From positions 1 to 22,431 of IMG/VR virus record IMGVR_UViG_3300028030_000063: a DNA stretch of 22,431 nucleotides. One strand, given 5' to 3'. The notes under the pieces were generated by a model that was given only the letters and a program-made list of their open reading frames with translations, was not told the origin of the DNA and did not search any database. Positions 6,728-11,232 of the stretch are shown piece by piece. This DNA comes from a virus. Within the stretch, counting starts at the first letter, position 1, and each line of letters begins with the position of its first letter. Made by a program: the position numbers and the translations under genes.

Positions 6728-6913
6728 ATCTTCCCAACCTTCACCATGCAGGTGAGCTTGAAGAATAGCTTTTTTACCTTGCTTGATATATTGTTCTTCT
6801 TCGAACAGCAATATAGATAAAGGGTCATCCTCCTGAACGTTTGGAACATTTAGAATTTTTTCATGGATGAAGTAATCTTCTGATTCTTCAGTTGCGTCAT
6901 ATATGAATGTCAT
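6725..6913 (-). CDS. Hypothetical acidic 62-residue protein
   Basis: A small acidic protein (MTFIYDATEESEDYF...HGEGWED) with no recognisable domain, signal peptide or membrane segment. The ribosome binding site AGGAGG is near-perfect, six bases before ATG 6913, and sits in the loop of a small GTAC...GTAC hairpin, so the gene is very likely real and well translated. The middle part is Glu-rich and probably helical. The stop codon is built into the hairpin of the AAAGCTTT element that follows. Its neighbours are similarly tiny leftward genes of unknown role, typical of early phage accessory genes. Confidence 0.8.
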   Translation of the reverse strand: MTFIYDATEESEDYFIHEKILNVPNVQEDDPLSILLFEEEQYIKQGKKAILQAHLHGEGWED

Positions 6914-6960
6914 GATGTACCTCCTATAGTACGTTTTGTTAATGACATTACATTTAAGTA

Positions 6961-6987
6961 ACAGCTTTTTTACAGCTTTAGCTGTAA
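6961..6987 (-). repeat. AAAGCTTT-hairpin element, copy 2 (variant)
   Basis: The box is degenerate (ACAGCTTTTT) and is followed by TTACAGC-TTTA-GCTGTAA. Read leftward, the stem encodes the last residues and the stop codon of the gene at 6970-7128, and is followed by AAAAAGCTGTTACTT. Confidence 0.6.
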
Positions 6988-7128
6988 TAGTAAACTTGTA
7001 GGTAGAATGATTTGGTCATAATAAAGTTTAAGCATAAATAACTTACGATTAGCTTTAAGTTTTTGTTTTATATAGGTGTTTGGGCTATTAGTTATGTATG
7101 TTAATTTTATGAATTGTTTAGTAAGCAT
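6970..7128 (-). CDS. Hypothetical basic 52-residue microprotein
   Basis: A very basic peptide, MLTKQFIKLTYITNSPNTYI and onward, rich in Lys, Leu and Tyr. No domain is recognised; the C-terminal stretch LYYDQIILPTSLLLQLKL is hydrophobic and may be amphipathic. The start is ATG 7128, with CGGAGT seven bases upstream; an in-frame ATG ten codons earlier has no ribosome binding site. The stop lies inside a perfect hairpin. Confidence 0.65.
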   Translation of the reverse strand: MLTKQFIKLTYITNSPNTYIKQKLKANRKLFMLKLYYDQIILPTSLLLQLKL

Positions 7129-7159
7129 AGTTTTTACTCCGTTATTCTTACTAAACAAT

Positions 7160-7436
7160 GTCTATCCCCATGCAAGCCCCGAAGGGGCCAAGAGCGTGAG
7201 AGCATTCAGGGTTTAGAATATTGAATAAGGACAAGGAGATACAGACGGGTCGGGTGTCGGGGAAGGCGACAAACAAAGTAAGCTTGCTTACTTTGTAGGA
7301 AGATTCTTAAAAAACGTAGTCCCTTAAGCAACGGTGAGTGCCGTTGTATAAAAGTAAGGCGAGCGAAGCGAGCCGTGCCTAGTACTTAAAGATAATAAGG
7401 CTGGTGCTAAGCACCAACCTGGCAGGTTAGATGAAG
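7160..7436. other. Hairpin-rich intergenic region
   Basis: No gene is supported here. It contains GCCCC-GAA-GGGGC (7176-7188), the first copy of the G-rich motif (7247-7272), an 11-bp hairpin ACAAAGTAAGC/GCTTACTTTGT (7273-7296), CAACGG/CCGTTG (7329-7346), GGCGAGC-GAA-GCGAGCC with a central tandem G-A step (7358-7374) inside an AAGTA/TACTT outer pair, and TGGTGC-TAA-GCACCA (7402-7416). A 23-codon leftward frame ending at the ribosome binding site of the gene at 7128 lacks its own site and is not called. Confidence 0.6.
7247..7272 (+). repeat. G-rich stem motif, copy 1
   Basis: GGG-TC-GGG-TGTC-GGGG-AA-GG followed by CGACAA. TGTCG (7255-7259) pairs with CGACA (7267-7271). This copy has U-A where copies 2 and 4 have C-G, a compensatory change. 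Confidence 0.65.
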
Positions 7437-7535
7437 TTATCTGCGACTAGCTTCTTTATAGACTAAGCTAGTACCAAAGATACTGTTTAGTCTTAATAAA
7501 AAATGTTTGTAGTTTTTAGGGTAACGTTTTCGCAT
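7437..7535 (-). CDS. Hypothetical basic 32-residue microprotein
   Basis: MRKRYPKNYKHFLLRL and onward, 32 residues, strongly basic at the N-terminus. It starts within the previous gene (7493-7723) in another frame, overlapping it by 43 bases. The reason to call it is the initiation region: CAGGAGAAACTATTATG is almost identical to the leader of the gene upstream (CAGGAGAAACTACTATG), with AGGAG correctly placed. A cationic peptide of this size could bind nucleic acid or membrane, but that is speculation. An 8-bp inverted repeat (ACTAGCTT/AAGCTAGT) lies within the coding part. Confidence 0.5.
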   Translation of the reverse strand: MRKRYPKNYKHFLLRLNSIFGTSLVYKEASRR

Positions 7536-7723
7536 AATAGTTTCTCCTGTTTAGTTAATAAATAACGTAAAGCAGTTTTACTACCTAATGTACTGCCTAT
7601 CTCTTGTACAAACGGAATGAATGCACGTAGTGATTCATTGTTTTGTAAAAGCTCATTAACTATTTGAGCTTCTTCAGACATCATGGAAAGTTCCATTTCT
7701 CTTGCGATTTCTTCAGTAGTCAT
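7493..7723 (-). CDS. Hypothetical 76-residue helical protein
   Basis: MTTEEIAREMELSMMSEEAQ and onward, rich in Glu and Leu, predicted mainly helical, with no recognised domain. The N-terminal half is acidic and the C-terminal half more hydrophobic (SLRAFIPFVQEIGSTLGSKTALRYLLTKQ). The start ATG 7723 is supported by AGGAG seven bases upstream and by an ATGA overlap with the stop of the preceding gene, indicating translational coupling. A 32-codon gene begins inside its end. Longer in-frame starts run into the upstream gene and are unlikely. Confidence 0.75.
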   Translation of the reverse strand: MTTEEIAREMELSMMSEEAQIVNELLQNNESLRAFIPFVQEIGSTLGSKTALRYLLTKQEKLLCENVTLKTTNIFY

Positions 7724-8019
7724 AGTAGTTTCTCCTGTGTATGCCTGAATCTGGCTAGTCTGGAAATACATTTACCTTCGTTTTCACGAAGGCGATTAAA
7801 GGCTTGGCGAAGCCATTTAATTTGTCTTTCATTGTAACCAGTTTCCCAATTTTTACGTATGTAATACCATAGTTTATAGAATGGTTGACGTGTGTCTTTG
7901 TAAAAGGCACACATAGTTTCTAATTCTTGGTATGATTTATCCATAAGTTCAATTTTATCCAGGGCTTGTAGAGCACCTGTTTTCTTCAGGTACTCTACGT
8001 TGATTGTAGGTTTAGGCAT
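7720..8019 (-). CDS. Hypothetical basic 99-residue protein
   Basis: MPKPTINVEYLKKTGALQAL and onward, basic and aromatic-rich, with a Trp/Tyr/Arg segment (FYKLWYYIRKNWETGYNERQIKWLRQAFNRL) that looks like paired helices able to bind nucleic acid. No family is recognised. AGGAG lies seven bases upstream of ATG 8019; an upstream in-frame start inside the previous gene is not needed. It starts two bases after the membrane-protein gene stop and its own stop overlaps the next start as ATGA, so genes 8457 to 7437 form one tight five-gene operon. Confidence 0.8.
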   Translation of the reverse strand: MPKPTINVEYLKKTGALQALDKIELMDKSYQELETMCAFYKDTRQPFYKLWYYIRKNWETGYNERQIKWLRQAFNRLRENEGKCISRLARFRHTQEKLL

Positions 8020-8021
8020 AG

Positions 8022-8273
8022 TTATTCTCCTACACCGTATAGCCATTTACTGGCTTTAAGACTTAAAGATAAGCCAAAGCCAATACCGATAGCCATGAAT
8101 AGTGAGCCAGATGTTCCTACTGATAACATCATTGCACCGGAGGTGACGATGATGTCAGTGATAGGATTACAAAAATAAGCGTTAAAAGTACGTTTAGTTT
8201 CTCTGGACATGTAACTGTAAGCCATAATATAGCTTACGATGGATACAACAAAGCCTAGAATGAATGATTCCAT
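8022..8273 (-). CDS. Hypothetical 83-residue membrane protein
   Basis: Two membrane segments are evident: residues about 3-21 (SFILGFVVSIVSYIMAYSY) and about 41-71 (IIVTSGAMMLSVGTSGSLFM and onward), joined by a basic loop SRETKRTF. The second segment is Gly/Ser-rich and long. There is no clear lysis-protein signature: a holin is conceivable because of size and topology, but its place among early-type small genes argues against it. The start ATG 8273 has GGAGG seven bases upstream, and this region overlaps the last codons of the preceding gene. Confidence 0.75.
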   Translation of the reverse strand: MESFILGFVVSIVSYIMAYSYMSRETKRTFNAYFCNPITDIIVTSGAMMLSVGTSGSLFMAIGIGFGLSLSLKASKWLYGVGE

Positions 8274-8274
8274 G

Positions 8275-8457
8275 CTACACCTCCGGATAGTAAGTGAAAT
8301 ATTCGTCCCAATAGTCTGCAAAAGTTGCATCTGTTGGGTCGGAGAACTGAGTCTTCCATTCAATGGAAGCTAATTCTTTTATGTCCTTGCAGATATGAAA
8401 AACAACACTTATACCAGCGTTGTTTAATTCGATTAATAAATTTTTATGGGTAGACAT
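8275..8457 (-). CDS. Hypothetical 60-residue protein
   Basis: MSTHKNLLIELNNAGISVVF and onward, ending ATFADYWDEYFTYYPEV; acidic and aromatic at the C-terminus, with no recognised domain. It is the first gene of a five-gene leftward operon. The leader AAGGAGTAAATACTATG matches those of the genes starting at 10926 and 10681, and an imperfect CCTTTAGT...ACTAAGG hairpin partly covers the ribosome binding site. Upstream sits an AAAGCTTT-hairpin element and the second G-rich motif, so control signals are concentrated here. Confidence 0.78.
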   Translation of the reverse strand: MSTHKNLLIELNNAGISVVFHICKDIKELASIEWKTQFSDPTDATFADYWDEYFTYYPEV

Positions 8458-8492
8458 AGTATTTACTCCTTAGTTAAATAAAAACTAAAGGT

Positions 8493-8519
8493 AAAGCTTT
8501 AAGTCAGCTTTAGCTGACT
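8493..8519 (-). repeat. AAAGCTTT-hairpin element, copy 3
   Basis: AAAGCTTT at 8493-8500 followed by AGTCAGC-TTTA-GCTGACT at 8502-8519. It lies 36 bases upstream of the gene starting at 8457, so here it is in a leader and not at a stop codon. Confidence 0.7.
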
Positions 8520-8578
8520 ATGATAGATAAGATAAGTGAGTAGTTATATTAATAGGGAAAGTTAGGAGATAACTGCAT

Positions 8579-8606
8579 GGGGCGGGTGCCGGGGCTAGGG
8601 CGGCAA
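8579..8606 (+). repeat. G-rich stem motif, copy 2, full quadruplex consensus
   Basis: GGGG-C-GGG-TGCC-GGGG-CTA-GGG followed by CGGCAA. Four runs of three or more G with loops of 1, 4 and 3 bases satisfy the usual G-quadruplex pattern. TGCCG (8587-8591) can instead pair with CGGCA (8601-8605). Confidence 0.7.
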
Positions 8607-8608
8607 AG

Positions 8609-8632
8609 AACTAAGCCCGTCAGGGCTTAGTT
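8609..8632 (-). terminator. Leftward terminator of the Dps-like gene
   Basis: A perfect 10-bp stem AACTAAGCCC/GGGCTTAGTT with a 4-base loop, ten bases after the Dps stop codon, with A and T runs on its flanks (TTTTAAAAAA on the plus strand). It abuts the G-rich motif. Confidence 0.75.
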
Positions 8633-8642
8633 TTAAAAAAGA

Positions 8643-9140
8643 TTATTTCATAGCAGATTCATATTGCCAAATGTATTTTTTAAGATGAGTTATGATAGAA
8701 GTAGAAAAATCTACAAGATCTTGACGTTCGTTTTCATCTGCATAAATATTAATATTTTCACAGAATTTAACTAAGCTTTTATAGTCTTTAACTATTTGAG
8801 GGAATACTGATTCAGTACGAACCAAAGAGTTTTTAGTATTTTCGGAAATGATAGATAAATCTATCATTTTAGACATGCTTATAGGAGCAGGAGAATCATC
8901 GAGTTGTCGAACTAGTTCGGCAGCGCCATCACCAAAATCAAGCATAGCATCGATTTGACAATCTAAGTCTGCATGGACAGGGAAGAATTGATTACCTACC
9001 AGATTCCAATGAAAGCCTTTAAATTTAATGGCTAATACATATAAACTGGAGGATAATTCTGCGAAAGAATTAGATAGTTCTTTTTCTGCAGGAGAGGCTT
9101 TAGTACGTACTAAAGCTGGTTTGTCATAAGAGTTTTTCAT
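8643..9140 (-). CDS. dps: Dps-like ferritin (DNA protection during starvation family)
   Basis: A 165-residue member of the Dps branch of ferritins, which assemble into 12-mers that oxidise and store iron and, in many cases, coat DNA. The family core is clear: KFKGFHWNLVGNQFFPVHADLD at about 39-60, then DFGDGAAELVRQL at about 68-80. The inter-subunit ferroxidase ligands of E. coli Dps (His51, His63, Asp67, Asp78, Glu82) align with His44, His56, Asp60, Asp71 and Glu75 at exactly the same spacing, so the enzyme is probably active. The C-terminal helix ends KKYIWQYESAMK. ATG 9140 has AAAGG seven bases upstream. The gene stands alone, with a G-rich motif and a terminator on its downstream side and another G-rich motif upstream. 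Protection of phage or host DNA against peroxide during infection is the likely role. Confidence 0.9.
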   Translation of the reverse strand: MKNSYDKPALVRTKASPAEKELSNSFAELSSSLYVLAIKFKGFHWNLVGNQFFPVHADLDCQIDAMLDFGDGAAELVRQLDDSPAPISMSKMIDLSIISENTKNSLVRTESVFPQIVKDYKSLVKFCENINIYADENERQDLVDFSTSIITHLKKYIWQYESAMK

Positions 9141-9428
9141 GAAAGTACCTTTTAATTAAGAGTTTAAGTGTGCACAAACTGAGTATACACTTTGAGCTAT
9201 TAGCTCTCAAGGCTGGGGTGTCGGCTTCTATGGCGGCAAGAATCTATTGAATTTTTATACCCCACGTATGGGAGAAGAGGGATCCCTTGCCCTTAAGGGG
9301 CAAGGGATAAACTTAACTCTTAACCTGGAAAGGCTAAGAGTTAAGTAGTTAATCTTTAAGAAAGATTGTTATATTAAAAAAGGCGATTCATATCAATAAT
9401 ATGAACTACCAGTTTTCTGCAAGAAAAT
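9141..9428. other. Hairpin-rich intergenic region upstream of dps
   Basis: No gene is supported. Besides G-rich motif copy 3 (9211-9239) there are five perfect hairpins in a row. They are ATCCCTTGCCC/GGGCAAGGGAT (9282-9308), TTAACTCTTA/TAAGAGTTAA with an inner CCT-GGAA-AGG (9313-9344), AATCTTT-AAG-AAAGATT (9351-9367), TTCATAT/ATATGAA (9387-9405) and TTTTCT-GCA-AGAAAA (9413-9427). The first is the best terminator candidate for the membrane-protein gene to its right. A TTGAGCTATTAGCTCTCAA hairpin lies just before the G-rich motif. Confidence 0.6.
9211..9239 (+). repeat. G-rich stem motif, copy 3
   Basis: GG-CT-GGGG-TGTC-GG...GG-C-GGCAA. TGTCG (9219-9223) faces CGGCA (9234-9238), with one U-G pair on the plus strand. 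The G runs are shorter than in copy 2, so only a two-layer quadruplex is possible. Confidence 0.6.
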
Positions 9429-9695
9429 TTAACATAATTTATTCCTCCGAAATATATGTTTTGGTATTAAATGCCAAATTAAAGTTAGCACATTCACAGT
9501 AGCGAATGTACTGAATATTACGAACAGCACAGTACTCCATTGAGCCAATGGAATAGTAATGAATAGCGTAAACGCTATTCCAACAAGAGTTGAAACCCAA
9601 AAAGTTTGGTTTTCTAACCATTCAGGGGTTTCCCTTTGTACAATAAGGAAAGACAAAAAGATAGATAATATAACCATAGTGATAAGATACATCAT
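9429..9695 (-). CDS. Hypothetical 88-residue membrane protein
   Basis: Three predicted membrane segments: about 2-19 (MYLITMVILSIFLSFLIV), about 32-52 (FWVSTLVGIAFTLFITIPLA) and about 54-77 (STVLFVIFSTFATVNVLTLI). A short Glu-containing loop (QRETPEWLENQ) separates the first two, and the tail is basic (PKHIFRRNKLC). The topology is like a small inner-membrane superinfection or holin-type protein, but no family is recognised. The start is one of two adjacent ATG codons at 9695, with AGGAG seven bases upstream held in the loop of an AGTTC...GAACT hairpin. Confidence 0.78.
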   Translation of the reverse strand: MMYLITMVILSIFLSFLIVQRETPEWLENQTFWVSTLVGIAFTLFITIPLAQWSTVLFVIFSTFATVNVLTLIWHLIPKHIFRRNKLC

Positions 9696-9738
9696 GATAG
9701 TTCTCCTATGAACTAATAAAGTAAGTAAGAATTAGAAT

Positions 9739-9764
9739 GAGGGCTTGTGAACTGGGTAGCCCTC
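9739..9764 (-). terminator. Probable leftward terminator after the gene at 9803-9958
   Basis: GAGGGCT (9739-9745) pairs perfectly with AGCCCTC (9758-9764) across a 12-base loop. Read leftward it is followed by the T-rich CATTCTAATTCTT. Confidence 0.6.
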
Positions 9765-9802
9765 TTAACCCGTGCAAAAGCAGTTTTAAAACATGCTTAG
9801 GT

Positions 9803-9958
9803 TTAAGAATTTAATTTAGGTTTTCTCCTATAAATGCTAGTATTTAGACCATTAACGGCATACAGTTCTATTGTACGCATATGCATTAATAGCATACTAA
9901 CATTAGAGTGTCCGCTATTGGCACGAGCTCTAAGAATTATTTTATACCAGTTAGACAT
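9803..9958 (-). CDS. Hypothetical basic 51-residue microprotein
   Basis: MSNWYKIILRARANSGHSNV and onward, ending IYRRKPKLNS; basic, with no recognised domain. The start ATG 9958 has AAAGGAG eight bases upstream, in the loop of a TTGTT...AACAA hairpin; an in-frame ATG nine codons earlier lacks a ribosome binding site. The leader carries an AAAGCTTT-hairpin element and, further out, a long array of hairpins and a G-rich motif, an unusually large control region for so small a gene. Confidence 0.68.
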   Translation of the reverse strand: MSNWYKIILRARANSGHSNVSMLLMHMRTIELYAVNGLNTSIYRRKPKLNS

Positions 9959-9996
9959 ATTGTTCACTCCTTTATTAACAAACAAAAATAGAAGAT

Positions 9997-10023
9997 AAAG
10001 CTTTCAGTCTGCGCAAGCAGACT
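9997..10023 (-). repeat. AAAGCTTT-hairpin element, copy 4
   Basis: AAAGCTTT at 9997-10004, then AGTCTGC-GCAA-GCAGACT at 10006-10023. Compared with copies 3 and 5 the stem has an A-T to T-A swap on both sides, a compensatory change. It lies 38 bases upstream of the gene starting at 9958. Confidence 0.7.
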
Positions 10024-10088
10024 ATTAAATATAAACAAACTGACATAGTAAGTTGTATACAGGAAAGCAGTTAGTCTTGGAGAGGATT

Positions 10089-10257
10089 CTTAAGGACGAT
10101 TAGTTCTTAAGGCGTAAGATTTTTAAGGACTACGCTTAGTCCTTAAACGATTTTCAAGCAGAGCTTGAACGGGTACAGGGCAGAGCCCTGTTCGAGTCCA
10201 GCAGAATGCTGATCGAAGCGTAAGCTTCGAAAGATAGAGCTAAGCACGGAGTGCTTA
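10089..10257 (+). repeat. Array of seven short hairpins
   Basis: Consecutive near-perfect hairpins: CTTAAGGAC/GTTCTTAAG (10089-10111, one G-T), TTTAAGGACTA/TAGTCCTTAAA (10122-10147), TTCAAGC-AGA-GCTTGAA (10153-10169), ACAGGGC-AGA-GCCCTGT (10175-10191), CAGCA-GAA-TGCTG (10199-10211), TCGAAGC-GTAA-GCTTCGA (10213-10230) and TAAGCAC-GGA-GTGCTTA (10241-10257). Four have purine triloops on the plus strand. No gene is present, and the whole 9959-10343 gap is otherwise non-coding. Confidence 0.75.
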
Positions 10258-10272
10258 AGCCTTGCTTTTAAG

Positions 10273-10303
10273 AGGCTGGGGTGCCGGGCTTTTAGGGCGG
10301 CAA
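10273..10303 (+). repeat. G-rich stem motif, copy 4
   Basis: GG-CT-GGGG-TGCC-GGG-CTTTTA-GGG-CGGCAA. TGCCG (10282-10286) pairs with CGGCA (10298-10302). It lies immediately beyond the terminator hairpin of the gene at 10344-10544, the same placement as copies 1 and 2 relative to their hairpins. Confidence 0.65.
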
Positions 10304-10335
10304 TTAAATACCTAGCCTGGAGGCTAGGTATTTAA
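10304..10335 (-). terminator. Leftward terminator of the gene at 10344-10544
   Basis: A perfect 14-bp stem TTAAATACCTAGCC/GGCTAGGTATTTAA with a 4-base loop, eight bases after the stop codon, with a T-rich 3' side on both strands. Confidence 0.8.
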
Positions 10336-10343
10336 ATTAAATC

Positions 10344-10544
10344 TTATGAATCAAGAATAAGATTTTTTAACTCTTTATCGTTTAATAAAGCATGATTAAC
10401 GATAGGGATGGAATATACATCGTACAAATCATGTTCAATAAGAGCTAATTTGTACTGTAGTTTCCACCATAATTTTTCATTGAAATCAAATATCTTATTG
10501 GCATGATTTATTATTTTGAGTTCAATATTATTTAGTACAGGCAT
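10344..10544 (-). CDS. Hypothetical 66-residue protein
   Basis: MPVLNNIELKIINHANKIFD and onward. The N-terminus is similar to that of the protein at 10735-10926 (M-S/P-VLN-x-IE), suggesting distant paralogues or a shared leader segment. The sequence is rich in Leu, Asn and aromatic residues and probably helical; I recognise no family. ATG 10544 has AAGGAG six bases upstream, inside the loop of a TTATTC...GAATAA hairpin. It overlaps the end of the 49-residue gene upstream by 13 bases, so the two are coupled. Confidence 0.78.
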   Translation of the reverse strand: MPVLNNIELKIINHANKIFDFNEKLWWKLQYKLALIEHDLYDVYSIPIVNHALLNDKELKNLILDS

Positions 10545-10681
10545 GTTATTCTCCTTGTGTTACGAATAAGTTTTTTAACTTTATCTATAAAATTTGTTTT
10601 AACTGGCTGTAGAAGTTTTTTTAAAGCTTCTTCGTCCTTTTTATTAATTAAGAAATTAGTATTTTCGTATGGGGAATGCAT
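10532..10681 (-). CDS. Hypothetical basic 49-residue microprotein
   Basis: MHSPYENTNFLINKKDEEAL and onward, Lys-rich, no domain recognised. The start at 10681 has AGGAG eight bases upstream and the shared leader form AGGAGTAAATATTATG also seen before the gene at 10926. The AGG of the ribosome binding site forms the triloop of a perfect 7-bp hairpin (ATTTACT-AGG-AGTAAAT). Its 3' end overlaps the next gene's start by 13 bases. Confidence 0.6.
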   Translation of the reverse strand: MHSPYENTNFLINKKDEEALKKLLQPVKTNFIDKVKKLIRNTRRITCLY

Positions 10682-10708
10682 AATATTTACTCCTAGTAAA
10701 TAAAATTA

Positions 10709-10726
10709 AGCCCGCTTATGCGGGCT
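10709..10726 (-). terminator. Leftward terminator of the gene at 10735-10926
   Basis: A perfect 7-bp G+C-rich stem AGCCCGC/GCGGGCT with a 4-base loop, eight bases after the stop codon; read leftward it is followed by TAATTTTATTT. The next gene's ribosome binding site begins about 20 bases further on. Confidence 0.85.
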
Positions 10727-10734
10727 ATTAATAA

Positions 10735-10926
10735 TTAAAATGGAATTGAAGATGGAGTAACCATTTCAATATAGTAACGAAAAGTAATATTTTCTTTGCA
10801 AAATTTATCCATGCGGATAAGTAGTAATTTGCGTTCCTGTTTAATATAAGAACGAAAATTATTTTTCCTACAAGCTATTGCATACTTTGCGGTAATAGTT
10901 TTTTCAATATGATTTAAAACAGACAT
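10735..10926 (-). CDS. Hypothetical basic 63-residue protein, first leftward gene
   Basis: MSVLNHIEKTITAKYAIACR and onward, basic and rich in Lys, Arg and Ile. Its N-terminus resembles that of the protein at 10344-10544. No known family. It is the first gene to the left of the divergent hub. The leader AAAGGAGTAAATATTATG is shared with other small genes, and CCTTTGT...ACAAAGG (7 bp, 7-base loop) masks part of the ribosome binding site. An AAAGCTTT-hairpin element lies 36 bases upstream. It has its own strong terminator. Confidence 0.8.
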   Translation of the reverse strand: MSVLNHIEKTITAKYAIACRKNNFRSYIKQERKLLLIRMDKFCKENITFRYYIEMVTPSSIPF

Positions 10927-10962
10927 AATATTTACTCCTTTGTTAATAATACAAAGGAAAAT

Positions 10963-10990
10963 AAAAGCTTTTAGTCAGCGCAAGCTGACT
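10963..10990 (-). repeat. AAAGCTTT-hairpin element, copy 5
   Basis: AAAAGCTTTT at 10963-10972, then AGTCAGC-GCAA-GCTGACT at 10973-10990. It has the same stem as copy 3 but the loop of copy 4, placed 36 bases upstream of the gene starting at 10926. Confidence 0.7.
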
Positions 10991-11174
10991 GTTTGTGCTC
11001 TTGCGAAAGAAATTGTAGCGTTATCTGAGTAATAGTCTATTTACTTAGACTTTATCTCTGGGAGTTCGTAGAAATCACAGAGATTTAGGCTAAGTTTATA
11101 GAATATTGCTTAGATTTAAGCGAAAAGCTCGGTTTTTGCGTAGCAAAAATTCGCCCAAACTGGTAGTATTTGTG

Positions 11175-11201
11175 TTGTTAATTGTCCTAGTTTTGTATTA
11201 T
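11175..11201 (+). promoter_or_regulatory. Candidate rightward promoter of the packaging genes
   Basis: TTGTTA (4 of 6 to the -35 consensus), a 15-base spacer and TATTAT (5 of 6 to the -10 consensus) would start RNA near 11208, about 25 bases before the TerS start. The spacer is short, so this is a moderate match. Confidence 0.4.
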
Positions 11202-11232
11202 GATGTAAGTGATTGATAAACAAAGAGTTAAA

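Larger units (their letters stand above)
10927..11232. other. Divergent intergenic region between leftward and rightward blocks
   Basis: No gene is supported. It separates the leftward small genes from the rightward packaging genes. Hairpins include AGTCTA/TAGACT near 11036-11052, ATCTCTG/CAGAGAT near 11061-11088, and a nested structure near 11127-11154: GCGAA...TTCGC around TTTTTGC-GTA-GCAAAAA. That last structure could terminate or regulate transcripts in either direction. Apart from the TerS promoter candidate, I find no convincing sigma70 promoter facing left. Confidence 0.55.

Noticed and set aside
7138-7209. 23-codon leftward frame starting MLSRSWP
   Set aside because: It lacks a ribosome binding site and reads through a perfect hairpin. 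The overlap with the next gene's start looks fortuitous.
10140-10215. tRNA gene suggested by GTTCGAGTCC
   Set aside because: The T-arm stem does not pair beyond one base pair, and no acceptor, D or anticodon arm can be drawn. The region folds better as separate hairpins.
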